Below, piece after piece: positions 42,891 through 51,607 of a stretch of DNA of 64,000 bases. The notes beneath the pieces are model-generated. The model worked only from the letters and a program-made list of their open reading frames with translations. It did no database searches and was not told the DNA's origin. The stretch comes from Streptomyces vinaceus (GTDB lineage: Bacteria; Actinomycetota; Actinomycetes; Streptomycetales; Streptomycetaceae), in assembly GCF_008704935.1 (NCBI RefSeq), contig NZ_CP023692.1, positions 2,489,001 through 2,553,000 of the forward strand. The letters are read 5' to 3'. Every line of letters starts with the position of its first letter. Within the stretch, counting starts at the first letter, position 1. The translations under genes were made by a program, and so were the position numbers.

Positions 42891-44170
42891 AGCGGGTACG
42901 GGGGCGGCTGCCCGCGTGGACGGCCACGCTGACGTGGAAGTCCGGGCTGTTCATCGTCGTGATGTGCTGCTCGCTCGCCGCCGTGCTCGGCGCGCTGGTG
43001 CACGTGCAGGTGACCCGGCAGACGGTCTCCGCGGCCCGGGACAAGGCGCTGGAGAAGCTGCACGACGTCTCCCGTGAGTACGAGGCCGGGGAGGCACTCC
43101 CGCCCGACGCGGGGATCGACCCGGCGGGGCTGCCCCCGCGGCTGCGGGCGCTGGCGGTGTCGGGGCAGCGCGCCACGATGGTCGCCGAGTACGAGGGCCG
43201 GCCGACGATGTGGGCGGCGGCCCCGGCGGACGGCAAGGCCCTGGCCACGGCCGTGGACTACGCGCAGAGCGCGCGGACGATCACCGGCCTGGACAACGCG
43301 ATCATCGGCTCCTCCGTGCTGGCCATCTGCGGAACGCTGCTGGTGGGCGCCTTCGCGGTGACCCGGGTGACCCGGCGCCTGCACCAGACGGCGACCGTGG
43401 CCCGGCGGATCAGCCAGGGCGATCTGGACGCGCGGGTGGACGACCCGCGCACCAAGGACCCCTCCCGGCACCAGGACGAGGTGGCGACCGTGGCCGGCGC
43501 GCTCGACACGATGGCCGGGACCCTCCAGGCGAAGCTGCTGAGCGAGCAGCGGTTCACGGCGGACGTCGCCCACGAGCTGCGCACCCCGCTGACGGGGCTG
43601 CAGGCCGCGTCGGAGCTGCTGCCCGAGGGGCGGGCCACGCAGCTCGTGCAGGAGCGGGTACGGACCATGCGCGGGCTGACCGAGGACCTGCTGGAGATCT
43701 CACGGCTGGACTCGGGGCGCGAGGTGGTGGAGACGGATCTGCACCAGCTGGCGCGTCTGGCGCGACGGGTGGTCCGGGCGTCGGGGACCCCGACGGAGCT
43801 GGTGGTCGTCCGGGACGCGCACGTGGAGACGGACCGGCGCCGGCTGGAGCGGGTGCTGGGGAACCTGGTGGCCAACGCGCACAAGCACGGGCGGGCGCCG
43901 GTGGTGCTGACGGTGGACGGCCCGGTGGTCACCGTACGGGACCACGGCGACGGGTTCCCGGAGTACCTGATGGCGCACGGCCCGCAGCGGTTCCGGACCG
44001 GGGGCGTGGGCTCGGGCAAGGGGCACGGGCTGGGGCTGACCATCGCGATGGGGCAGGCCGAGGTCATCGGCGCGCGGCTGGAGTTCCGGGGCGCGGAGGG
44101 TGGCGGGGCGCTGGCCGTGCTGACGCTGCCGGAGCCCCCGCCCGCTCCTGCGCCCTGCCCTTCGGCCTGA
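42887..44170 (+). CDS. sensor histidine kinase (HisKA type)
   Basis: 427 residues: membrane helix at about 16-40, an extracytoplasmic loop to about 138, a second helix (about 142-165), HAMP, then HisKA with FTADVAHELRTPLTGLQAAS (about 225-244) and HATPase with NLVANAHKHG (N box) and GHGLGLTIAMGQAE. No response regulator gene is adjacent on either side, unusual for this arrangement. It is coupled to the lipoprotein gene. Confidence 0.88.
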   Translation: MKRVRGRLPAWTATLTWKSGLFIVVMCCSLAAVLGALVHVQVTRQTVSAARDKALEKLHDVSREYEAGEALPPDAGIDPAGLPPRLRALAVSGQRATMVAEYEGRPTMWAAAPADGKALATAVDYAQSARTITGLDNAIIGSSVLAICGTLLVGAFAVTRVTRRLHQTATVARRISQGDLDARVDDPRTKDPSRHQDEVATVAGALDTMAGTLQAKLLSEQRFTADVAHELRTPLTGLQAASELLPEGRATQLVQERVRTMRGLTEDLLEISRLDSGREVVETDLHQLARLARRVVRASGTPTELVVVRDAHVETDRRRLERVLGNLVANAHKHGRAPVVLTVDGPVVTVRDHGDGFPEYLMAHGPQRFRTGGVGSGKGHGLGLTIAMGQAEVIGARLEFRGAEGGGALAVLTLPEPPPAPAPCPSA

Positions 44171-44458
44171 TCAGGCGGTGGGCGGGGCCGGCTTCTGCTC
44201 CGCCTCGGGCTCCGGTCGGGGCTCCGTCCGCGGCTTCGTCTTCGTCCAGGGCCAGCGGAGCGCGGGCTTGCGGCCGGAGGGGGTGTACGTGTACTTCCAG
44301 CCCTTCTGGAGGTGCAGCCGCTTCGAGTGGCCCGCCGGGACCCGCTCGTACAGCAGGACCGTCGGGGGGCCGCCGTCGGCCGCCGGGACCGGGATCTCGT
44401 ACCACTTCGGCGGGTGGCCGGTCGGGCCGAGGAGGACCGGCAGGACCCGCCCGTCCAT
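44171..44458 (-). CDS. small conserved-looking hypothetical protein
   Basis: 95 residues. The N-terminus has DGRVLPVLLGPTGHPPKWYE, the middle LYERVPAGHSKRLHLQKGWKY, and the C-terminal 30 residues are a Pro/Glu/Thr/Arg tail. It has no signal or membrane segment. ATG 44458 follows GAGGG; a GTG at 44494 would add 12 residues. Its stop is directly against the kinase stop. Confidence 0.55.
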   Translation of the reverse strand: MDGRVLPVLLGPTGHPPKWYEIPVPAADGGPPTVLLYERVPAGHSKRLHLQKGWKYTYTPSGRKPALRWPWTKTKPRTEPRPEPEAEQKPAPPTA

Positions 44459-44504
44459 CGGGCCGCCCTCGAAGGGCGTGCGTTCGCTTCTCACCCCACC
44501 AGTG

Positions 44505-45221
44505 TCACAGCAGGTGGGCGGCCTCGGAGACCACCGGGATCACGCGGCGGGCCAGGACCCCGACCGGGCCGTCCGCCGATTCCAGGGCCAGTGCGGCGCG
44601 CGCCGCGGCGGCCGTCTCCGGATCGGTGGCCGCGGTCGCCGTCAGGAGGGCTATGAACTGGTCGACGAGCCAGTCGCGCAGGGCCGAGACCTCCGGCTGC
44701 TTGCCCTCGTCGATCCAGATGAGGGAGGCCGCCTCGACGGCGGTGATCCAGGTGCGGACCATCATCCGCAGCCGTGGCCCGGGGGCCGGGACGGCCAGGT
44801 GGTAGAGGATCTGCTGGGCGGCGGCCCGGCGGATGCCGTCCACCGTGGCCGTCGTACGGGAGGTCTCGACGACGCTGCCGCCCTGGAGGAGGGCCGAGAA
44901 GCCCGCGTCGTGCTCGTCCACGAAGGCCAGGTAGCGGTCCAGGGCCCGGGAGAGGCGCTGGGTGAGCGGCCCCGCCTGGGGTTCGGCGAAGCACTGCTCC
45001 AGCAGCTCCGCCGCCGAGCGCAGGGCGGCCTCGTACAGCTGCTGCTTGCCGCCCGGGAAGTAGCGGTAGACCAGGGGCCGCGAGACACCCGCCGCCTCGG
45101 CGACGTCGTCGAGCGAGACCTCCTCCGGGGCCCGGTGCGCGAACAGCGACAGGGCGGCGTCGAGGAGCTGGGCCCGCCGCTCCTCGACGCTCAGCCTGCG
45201 GTACGCGCGTACGGTCGTCAT
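44505..45221 (-). CDS. TetR-family regulator
   Basis: 238 residues. The helix-turn-helix is at about 15-60 (LLDAALSLFAHRAPEEVSLD, VAEAAGVSRPLVYRYFPGGK), and the rest is a helical ligand and dimer domain. It starts 29 nt downstream of the stop of the diiron gene on the same strand, which it probably follows in an operon and may control along with the divergent diiron gene at 46350. Confidence 0.9.
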   Translation of the reverse strand: MTTVRAYRRLSVEERRAQLLDAALSLFAHRAPEEVSLDDVAEAAGVSRPLVYRYFPGGKQQLYEAALRSAAELLEQCFAEPQAGPLTQRLSRALDRYLAFVDEHDAGFSALLQGGSVVETSRTTATVDGIRRAAAQQILYHLAVPAPGPRLRMMVRTWITAVEAASLIWIDEGKQPEVSALRDWLVDQFIALLTATAATDPETAAAARAALALESADGPVGVLARRVIPVVSEAAHLL

Positions 45222-45250
45222 GCCCGCAGGGTAGCCCCGAAACAGCCGGT

Positions 45251-46201
45251 TCAGGCGAGGAGTCCCGAGCTCTTCCAGAGCTTGCGGCCGACCCCGCGCA
45301 GGACGCCGATGTCGTCGAGGAAGTCCGTGAGCCGCTTGGCGCCGGTCTGCATGACCTCGCGCCGGTGGCCGCTCGCCTGGACCTGGGCGAGGGCCTCGCG
45401 CCGGTCGAGCCCGACGTTCTCGTAGACCTTCGGGTTGACGAAGGCCAGCGAGAAGACGCGGGCGGCCTGCCCGCAGCTGACGCGGGTCAGTTCCTGCTCC
45501 CAGCGGGGGGCGGTCAGCATCTGGCGGCGCAGTTCCTCGCGGGCGTAGCGGACGTGCCGGGCCTCCTCGATGACGTGGATGCGGGTGACTCCGCGCACGA
45601 GGGGCTGGATGCGCTCGTCGGGGAAGGTGAGGCGCTGCATCCAGTCGAGGATCTCCTCGCCGAGGAGGGTGCAGGCGAAGGAACCGGGGGTGGTGGAGAT
45701 GGTCTTGAGGATGCGCGCGAGGTTGTGGTTGGTGCGCGAGACCGGGTAGGCGGGGGCGCCGGCCTTCTGGATCATGCGGGCGAACATCATGGAGTGGCGG
45801 CACTCGTCGGCTATCTCGGTGAGCGCGTAGCGGACGTGGTTGCTGGTCAGGGACTTGTCGTAGATGTGCCGGACCATCAGCTGCATCAGGATGATCTCGA
45901 ACCAGATGCCGAGCGAGCCGAGCGCCGCCGCCTCGTGGCGGGAGAGGTCGATGCGCTGCTCCTCGCCCATCTTCTTCCACAGGGGGGTGTCGTAGAGGGA
46001 GAGCAGCTCGGGCGGCCAGTAGTACGCGCCGTCGACGGGCGGGGCGTCCCAGTCGAGTTCCTTGTCCGGGTCGAAGGAGTGCTTGGCCGAGGATTCGAGC
46101 AGTCGTGCGGCGATCTCTTCGCGGTCCTTGAGGAGGCCGAGCGCGTCCTGCAGCACGCCTCGATCGGTCACGGTCGTCATGGCTTCGGATACCTCGCTCA
46201 T
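45251..46201 (-). CDS. AurF-like diiron oxygenase
   Basis: 316 residues of the p-aminobenzoate N-oxygenase/AurF-like family. Diiron ligands are visible in EIADECRHSMMF (ExxH), GEEILDW and IEEARHVRYA (ExxH). Its neighbour across the 148-nt divergent gap is a ferritin-like protein. AurF-like enzymes N-oxygenate arylamines or hydroxylate carbons, but this chromosomal pair is not in a recognisable pathway, so the substrate is open. ATG 46201 is used. Confidence 0.8.
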   Translation of the reverse strand: MSEVSEAMTTVTDRGVLQDALGLLKDREEIAARLLESSAKHSFDPDKELDWDAPPVDGAYYWPPELLSLYDTPLWKKMGEEQRIDLSRHEAAALGSLGIWFEIILMQLMVRHIYDKSLTSNHVRYALTEIADECRHSMMFARMIQKAGAPAYPVSRTNHNLARILKTISTTPGSFACTLLGEEILDWMQRLTFPDERIQPLVRGVTRIHVIEEARHVRYAREELRRQMLTAPRWEQELTRVSCGQAARVFSLAFVNPKVYENVGLDRREALAQVQASGHRREVMQTGAKRLTDFLDDIGVLRGVGRKLWKSSGLLA

Positions 46202-46349
46202 CGGGTTACCGGCGGTCAGTAGTTATGAGACTGCTTGTCAGCAAGACCGTCAATCCCCTGCGCACGACTTGTTGACCCCGCGTCTACCAACGTGTGACGC
46301 TGCCAACCATCCAGTCCTGTAGGGAAGTACACGAGCCGAGGGGGCGTCA

Positions 46350-47480
46350 GTGTCGACGCACGAGCTCTACACCAAGGACCCGGGCGCGGACGTCTGGCAG
46401 GTCCCGGCCACCGGCGCGGCCCGCTTCAGCTGGGAGGCCATGTACGTCGGCCAGGAGGACGGCGCGGGCCGCGAGCGGCTCCTCGCCCTGTACCAGAAGG
46501 GCAAGGACAAGCAGTGGGACGGCGCCAAGCGCATCGACTGGGAGCTGGAGGTGGACCCGCACGACCCGCTCGGCACCCCGGACGAGGCACTGACCCTCTA
46601 CGGCACCCGGCACTGGTCCAAGCTCACCGAGAAGGACAAGGGCGAACTGCGCCGGCACTACTCCGCCTGGAACTTCAGCCAGTTCCTCCACGGTGAGCAG
46701 GGCGCGATGGTCTGCGCGGCGCGCATCGTGGAATCGGTGCCCGACCTGGACGCGAAGTTCTACTCCGCCACCCAGACGATGGACGAGGCCCGGCACGCCG
46801 AGATCTTCGGCCGCTTCCTGCACGAGAAGGTCGGGATGCTCTACCCGATCAACGACAACCTCCAGGCGCTGCTCGGCGACACCCTGCGCGACTCCCGCTG
46901 GGACATGCCCTACCTCGGCATGCAGGTGCTCATCGAGGGACTGGCGCTGGCCGCCTTCGGGATGATCCGCGATACGACCGACAAACCGCTCCCCCAGCAG
47001 ATCCTCGCGTACGTGATGCAGGACGAGGCCCGGCACGTGGCCTTCGGACGGATGGCGCTGCGGGACTACTACAAGCAGCTGACGGACGCCGAGCTGCGCG
47101 AGCGCGAGGAGTTCGTGATCGAGGGCTGCCACCTGATGCGGGACCGGCTGCGCGGGGTGGAGGTGCTGGAGAATTTCGGCATCTCCCGCAAGGAGGCCGA
47201 GGAGTTCAGCGAGCAGTCGGAGTTCCTGCACCTGTTCCGCAAGCTGCTGTTCAGCCGGATCGTGCCGTGCGTCAAGGACATCGGACTGTGGGGCGAGCGG
47301 CTGCAGAAGGCGTACCTGGACATGGGCGTCTTCGAGATGGGCAACTCCAACCTGGACCTGCTGATGGCCCAGGACGAGGAGATCGCCGAGGCACTGGACC
47401 GCGAACGCTTCGCCGCGGAGGAGGCGGACCGGGTGGCGGAGGTGGCGGAGGCGATCGCGCAGGGCGCCGACCCCGAGTAG
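46350..47480 (+). CDS. ferritin-like diiron protein
   Basis: 376 residues with a four-helix diiron core: HGEQGAMVCAARIVE (Glu), TMDEARHAEIFGRFLHEKVG (ExxH near residue 150), the LIEGLALAAFG helix and YVMQDEARHVAFGRMALR (second ExxH near 230). This is the ribonucleotide-reductase R2-like/VlmB-like oxygenase group. The GTG start has GAGGG upstream. It is divergent from the AurF-like gene; shared control by the TetR protein is likely. Confidence 0.75.
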   Translation: MSTHELYTKDPGADVWQVPATGAARFSWEAMYVGQEDGAGRERLLALYQKGKDKQWDGAKRIDWELEVDPHDPLGTPDEALTLYGTRHWSKLTEKDKGELRRHYSAWNFSQFLHGEQGAMVCAARIVESVPDLDAKFYSATQTMDEARHAEIFGRFLHEKVGMLYPINDNLQALLGDTLRDSRWDMPYLGMQVLIEGLALAAFGMIRDTTDKPLPQQILAYVMQDEARHVAFGRMALRDYYKQLTDAELREREEFVIEGCHLMRDRLRGVEVLENFGISRKEAEEFSEQSEFLHLFRKLLFSRIVPCVKDIGLWGERLQKAYLDMGVFEMGNSNLDLLMAQDEEIAEALDRERFAAEEADRVAEVAEAIAQGADPE

Positions 47481-47504
47481 GAGGGGCTGCGGAGGCCGGC
47501 CCCG

Positions 47505-48974
47505 TCAGCGTTTCGCCGGTGCGGACAGCACGGCCTCCATCACCGCCCGGGCGATCGGGGCCGCCGCGCCGTTGCCGCTGATGTCCCCGCGGCGCGCCTC
47601 GGCGTCCTCCACGACCACCGCCACCGCGACCCCCGGCAGCGGCGCGTCCTCGGCCTTGGCCCAGCCGATGAACCACGCGTACGGGGTCCCGGCGTTCCCG
47701 ACCCCGTGCTGCGCGGTACCGGTCTTGCCGCCCACCACCGCGCCCGGGATCGCGGCGCCCGGTCCGGTCCCGCTCTCCACCACCTGCACCATCATCTCCT
47801 GCAGCCGCAGCGCCGTCGCCGGACTCATCGCCCGGCCCAGAGCGCGCTGCTGCCCGCGCCGGACCGGGTCCCCGTCGTCCTGGGTGGTCCGTTCGACCAG
47901 GTAGGGGTACTTGAGCTCGCCGCCGTTGGCCACCGCCGCCGCCACCATCGCCATCTGGAGCGGGGTGGCCCTCGTGTTGAACTGGCCGATCGAGGAGAGG
48001 GCCAGCTGGTCCGGGCTCATGTCGGTGTCGAAGTTCGACCGGGACACCCAGGCTGGCACCCTCAGCCCCTCCTCGTTGAACCCGAACCGGCGCGCCGCGT
48101 CCACCATCGCGCGCAGCCCGACCCGCACACCGATCTTCGCCATCACCGTGTTGCAGGACCACTGCACCGCCTCCGCCATCGAGGCGTCCTGGCAGCCGGT
48201 GCCCGCGTTCGGCAGCAGGGTGCTGGTGCCGGGCAGCGGGTAGGGGTCGGGGGTCTGCGTGGGCGCGTCCACATCGCTGACCACGCCCGTGTCCAGGGCA
48301 GCGGCCGCCGTCACGATCTTGAAGGTGGAGCCGGGCGGGTACGTCTCGCGCAGCGCCCGGTTCAGCATCGGCCGGGCGGGGTCCGCGTTCAGCCGGGCCC
48401 AGGCCGCCTTGACGGGCCCACCGGTGCCCGAGAGCGCCGCCGGATCGTACGAGGGGCTGCTGACCAGGGCGAGGATCCGCCCGGTGGCGGGCTCCAGGGC
48501 GACCGCGGCGCCGCGCCGGCCCGCGAGCCCTGCGTACGCGGCCCGTTGCGCGCCGGCCCGCACGGTCGTCTCCACGTTCCCGCCGGACGGGCGGCCGCGG
48601 GCGAGGTCGTACCAGAGCGGGAAGGCCGAGAGCCCCGGATCGGTGCCGGCGAGGAGGGCGTCCTCGGCGCGCTCCAGCAGGCTGGTCCCGTACGTCTGCG
48701 AGGAGAACCCGGTGACCGGCGCGTAGAGCGGGCCGTTCGCGTACGTCCGCTCGTAGCGCAGCAGTTGCCCGCTGTCCCGGGATCCGGTGACGGGCCGGCC
48801 GTCGACCAGGATGTCCCCGCGGGGCTCGGCGTAGCGCTCGATGGCGGGCCGCTTGTTGGCCGGGTTCGCCCCGTACGCGGCGGCCTCCCAGACCTGCACC
48901 CGGGCCACGTTGACGAGCAGGGCCGCGAGCAGCAGGGCGCAGAAGTACGCGCACCAGCGGATGTAGCGGATCAC
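47505..48974 (-). CDS. penicillin-binding protein (transpeptidase)
   Basis: 489 residues: an N-terminal membrane anchor (about 8-26), a small dimer-type domain with DILVDGRPVTGS, then the transpeptidase domain with SxxK in PPGSTFKIV (about 220), SxN in WSCNT (about 280) and KTG in GGKTGTAQ (about 415). GTG 48974 overlaps the FtsW-like stop by 4 nt. It is a class B monofunctional PBP of the PbpA type. Confidence 0.9.
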   Translation of the reverse strand: MIRYIRWCAYFCALLLAALLVNVARVQVWEAAAYGANPANKRPAIERYAEPRGDILVDGRPVTGSRDSGQLLRYERTYANGPLYAPVTGFSSQTYGTSLLERAEDALLAGTDPGLSAFPLWYDLARGRPSGGNVETTVRAGAQRAAYAGLAGRRGAAVALEPATGRILALVSSPSYDPAALSGTGGPVKAAWARLNADPARPMLNRALRETYPPGSTFKIVTAAAALDTGVVSDVDAPTQTPDPYPLPGTSTLLPNAGTGCQDASMAEAVQWSCNTVMAKIGVRVGLRAMVDAARRFGFNEEGLRVPAWVSRSNFDTDMSPDQLALSSIGQFNTRATPLQMAMVAAAVANGGELKYPYLVERTTQDDGDPVRRGQQRALGRAMSPATALRLQEMMVQVVESGTGPGAAIPGAVVGGKTGTAQHGVGNAGTPYAWFIGWAKAEDAPLPGVAVAVVVEDAEARRGDISGNGAAAPIARAVMEAVLSAPAKR

Positions 48975-50344
48975 GCGGCGGCCTCCGCTCCGGCCGGGCG
49001 GGGCCGGCGGGCGCTGTCGCCGAGCCGGACGAGCAGCGCGACGATGACCCAGTTGGTGACGACGGAGGAGCCGCCCTGGGCGAGGAAGGGCATGGCCATG
49101 CCGGTGAGCGGGATCAGCCCCGTGACTCCCCCGGCGATGACGAACACCTGGAGCGCGACGATCGAGGCGAGTCCGGTGGCCAGGAGGCGCCCGAAGGGGT
49201 CGCGCAGCGCGAGCCCGGCGCGGAAGCCGCGGTGGACCAGCAGTCCGTAGAGCAGCAGGATCGCGGTGATGCCGACGAGGCCGAGCTCCTCCCCGGCGGT
49301 GGCGAGGATGAAGTCCGACTTGGCGGCGAAGCCGATGAGGAAGGACTGGCCGTGGCCGAGTCCGGAGCCGAGGAGTCCGCCAGCGGCGAAGGCGAAGAGG
49401 GACTGGGCGAGCTGGCCGGGCCCCTCGCCCCTCTCGATGGAGGCGAAAGGATTCAGCCAGTCCTCGACGCGGCTGTGCACGTGCGGCTCGAAGGTCCCGA
49501 CGGCGTACGCGCCGACGGCGGCGAGCAGCAGCCCGATCGCGATCCACCCGATCCGGCCGGTGGCGGTGAACAGCATGATCACGAACAGCCCGAAGAACAG
49601 CAGCGAGGTCCCCAGATCCCTCTCCAGGACCAGCAGGCCGACGCTGAGCAGCCAGATCGCGAGGATCGGCCCGAGCACCCGGCCGGGCAGCAGCCGCAGC
49701 TTCCAGAACAGCCGTCGCCCGGTGAGCGCGAGGGCGGTGCGGTTGGCGGCGAGATACGAGGCGAAGAAGACGGCCAGCAGGATCTTGGCGAACTCGCCGG
49801 GCTGGAAGGAGAGTCCGGCGAACCGGATCCAGATGTGGGCGCCGTTGACGGCCGGGAAGAAGACGGGGACGAGCATCAGCGCGAGGGCCGCGGCGACGGA
49901 GAGGTACGCGTACCTCTGGAGCACGCGGTGGTCGCGCAGCGCGACCACGACGAGGACGAAGAGGGCCACGCCGAGGGCGGACCAGCGCAGTTGGCCGCCG
50001 GCGGTGAGCTGGGCGGGGGTGGTCGCGTCGAGGCGCTGGATGAGCACGAGGCCGAGTCCGTTGAGCAGGACGGCGATGGGCAGGACGAGCGGATCGGCGT
50101 ACGGGGCCCGGAGGCGGACGGCGAGGTGCGCGAGCAGGGCGGCGCCCGCGAGCCCGGCGGCATAGGGGCCGACGGGCTCGGGGGTGCGGCCGGTGGTCGC
50201 GAGGCCGACGTAGAGGTGGCCGAGGACGCAGATGAGGACGGCGCCGGCGAGGAGCATCAGCTCGACGCCTCTGCGCGTGGGCGCGGAGCCGTCGGGGGGC
50301 GGGGGCGGCGCGGGCTCCGCCACCTCTGCCGTCAGAGCGGTCAT
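48971..50344 (-). CDS. FtsW/RodA/SpoVE-family glycosyltransferase
   Basis: 457 residues with about ten membrane helices of the SEDS family. Marks include LSFQPGEFAKILLAVFFASYLA, PDLGTSLLFFGLFVIM (written here in its EFAK and DLGT context), the SFLIGFAAKSDFILATAGEE region and GMAMPFLAQGGSS near the end. It polymerises glycan and pairs with the coupled PBP. The gene pair resembles the one I recall near lon in S. coelicolor (around SCO5301/SCO5302), not the dnaA-linked pair. Confidence 0.92.
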   Translation of the reverse strand: MTALTAEVAEPAPPPPPDGSAPTRRGVELMLLAGAVLICVLGHLYVGLATTGRTPEPVGPYAAGLAGAALLAHLAVRLRAPYADPLVLPIAVLLNGLGLVLIQRLDATTPAQLTAGGQLRWSALGVALFVLVVVALRDHRVLQRYAYLSVAAALALMLVPVFFPAVNGAHIWIRFAGLSFQPGEFAKILLAVFFASYLAANRTALALTGRRLFWKLRLLPGRVLGPILAIWLLSVGLLVLERDLGTSLLFFGLFVIMLFTATGRIGWIAIGLLLAAVGAYAVGTFEPHVHSRVEDWLNPFASIERGEGPGQLAQSLFAFAAGGLLGSGLGHGQSFLIGFAAKSDFILATAGEELGLVGITAILLLYGLLVHRGFRAGLALRDPFGRLLATGLASIVALQVFVIAGGVTGLIPLTGMAMPFLAQGGSSVVTNWVIVALLVRLGDSARRPRPAGAEAAA

Positions 50345-50439
50345 ATCGGAAACGTAGCAAGCGGACGGATGGTATGTCCGCTTATGTCATAGAGTGCCGA
50401 GGAGTAGTCAGAATCGGTCACGAGTGGGAGCGGCGAGAC

Positions 50440-50829
50440 ATGGGACCAGTGGAATTCATCGTCCTGGCGTTCCCGGAGGAGCAGCTGCGGGTGCCGGCGG
50501 TCGAGGCCGTGATGGGGCTGCGCAAGGCGGGGGTGGTACGGCTGATCGACGGGCTCGTGGTCACAAAGACGGCGGGGGGCGAGGTGCTGGCCGCGGAGTT
50601 CGACGCGTTCATGGAGCTGCAGGGGCTGCTGCGGCACCGGGAGGCGGCGCAGCTGATCGGGGACGAGGACGTCGAGGAGTCGGCGCAGCTGCTGGAACGG
50701 GGCAGCTGCGCGCTGCTGCTGCTGGTGGAGCACGTGTGGGCCGAGGACGCGGCGATCGCCGTACGGGCGGCGGGCGGCCGGATCGCGGGCTCGGTCCGGA
50801 TCCCGCCGGAGCGGACGGAGGCGGCCTGA
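50440..50829 (+). CDS. DUF6325-like small protein
   Basis: 129 residues beginning GPVEFIVLAFPEEQLRVPAV, then LRKAGVVRLIDGLVVTKTAG and CALLLLVEHVWAEDAAIAVR. This resembles the DUF6325/DUF1269-like streptomycete family from memory. ATG 50440 has GGAG 11 nt upstream; the longer frame to 50374 lacks one. It is coupled to the SHOCT protein (TGATG). Confidence 0.6.
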   Translation: MGPVEFIVLAFPEEQLRVPAVEAVMGLRKAGVVRLIDGLVVTKTAGGEVLAAEFDAFMELQGLLRHREAAQLIGDEDVEESAQLLERGSCALLLLVEHVWAEDAAIAVRAAGGRIAGSVRIPPERTEAA

Positions 50830-51185
50830 TGTTCATCCGCCCGATCGGCGTGCGGGTGGAGCCGGCCCGCCGTCCCACCGGCCGCCCCCTGCTCCGAGGC
50901 CTCCTGACCCGGGCGGCGGGGGCCGCGTCGCCGTCCGGGTCCGGTGCGGCCGCGCGGGCGACGGGTGGACCGGAGTCCGATGCGGGGCGGCCGGGGGCGG
51001 CTTCCCCCGGGGCGGCTTCCCTGGGGGCGGCTTCCTCGGGGGCGGCTTCCCCCGGGGCGGCTTCCCCGGGGGCGCCGCAGCAGGGGCTGGCCTCGGAACT
51101 GGCGCAGCTCGCGAACCTGGCCCGGGAAGGCCTGCTCACTCCGCAGGAGTTCAAGGAGGCGAAGACCCGGCTGCTGCACTCCTGA
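50829..51185 (+). CDS. SHOCT-domain protein with Gly-Ala-Ala-Ser repeat
   Basis: 118 residues. The C-terminal 35 residues (ELAQLANLAREGLLTPQEFK, AKTRLL) are a SHOCT short helical domain, as often found at the end of membrane or stress proteins. The middle is a GAASPGAASLGAAS-type repeat made of five to six 15-bp units. It starts two bases before the DUF6325 stop ends. Confidence 0.7.
   Translation: MFIRPIGVRVEPARRPTGRPLLRGLLTRAAGAASPSGSGAAARATGGPESDAGRPGAASPGAASLGAASSGAASPGAASPGAPQQGLASELAQLANLAREGLLTPQEFKEAKTRLLHS
50994..51076. repeat. 15-bp tandem repeat encoding GAASx
   Basis: Five and a half copies of GGGGCGGCTTCCCCC-like units, each coding Gly-Ala-Ala-Ser plus one variable residue (Pro, Leu or Ser), inside the SHOCT gene. 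The unit length is a multiple of 3, so changes in copy number keep the frame. Confidence 0.7.
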
Positions 51186-51250
51186 CCGCTCCCGCGCGCC
51201 GAACGGGGGCGATGCCTGGGCCGGGGGCCGGGTCGGCCGGGGCCGGGGGC

Positions 51251-51391
51251 CGGGGTCGGGGGCGGGGTGGGGTGCCGGCCGGGGCTAAAACGTGATTTGT
51301 GGCGCGAACCGCCAGCCCTTGTCCGACCCGGAAAGGGCGCCATAAATCATGCCCGCCCCGGACGGCACCCCACCCCGCCCCCGACCCCGGC
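51251..51391. repeat. 141-bp near-perfect inverted repeat
   Basis: The left arm at 51251-51306 and right arm at 51338-51391 pair over about 50 bp: an outer block of 36 bp with one mismatch, a 7/5-nt internal bulge, and an inner block of 13 bp (TGATTTGTGGCGC) with one G-T wobble. The loop is 31 nt. It lies between the SHOCT gene (ends 51185) and the NlpC/P60 gene (51608), both plus-strand. It could be a very strong terminator, a MITE-like insertion or a structured RNA. No target-site duplication was obvious. Confidence 0.75.
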
Positions 51392-51607
51392 CGGCGCGAA
51401 GCCGCCCCGGCAGGGCCCCGGACCGGCCCCTACCGGTTCGCAGGGCACCGGCGTACGCATCGGAAGTGGCCGCGTGGGGGAACGGCCGGCTCCGGAGCGA
51501 GCTCGGGGCGGGCTGGGCCGGACGGGTGGGTGTGGGGAACTGGCCGTTCCGGGTGGGGGATTTGTCATACCGGGCGTGGCAGCATCGGCCGCCTGGAGGT
51601 GATCACA
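51392..51607. other. non-coding leader region of NlpC/P60 gene
   Basis: No coding-like frame. The last part holds a likely promoter region and the ribosome-binding site GGAGGTG at 51594-51600. With the inverted repeat before it, the whole 51186-51607 gap is non-coding. Confidence 0.5.

Noticed and set aside
47505..50360. A single 951-residue minus-strand frame covering PBP and FtsW positions
   Set aside because: The upstream half is an antisense-like shadow in another frame of the FtsW gene. The PBP starts at GTG 48974, overlapping the FtsW stop.
51267..51602. Small open frames inside the inverted-repeat region
   Set aside because: They consist of Pro/Arg/Gly-rich GC-skewed sequence, cover the hairpin arms and have no ribosome-binding site or family features.
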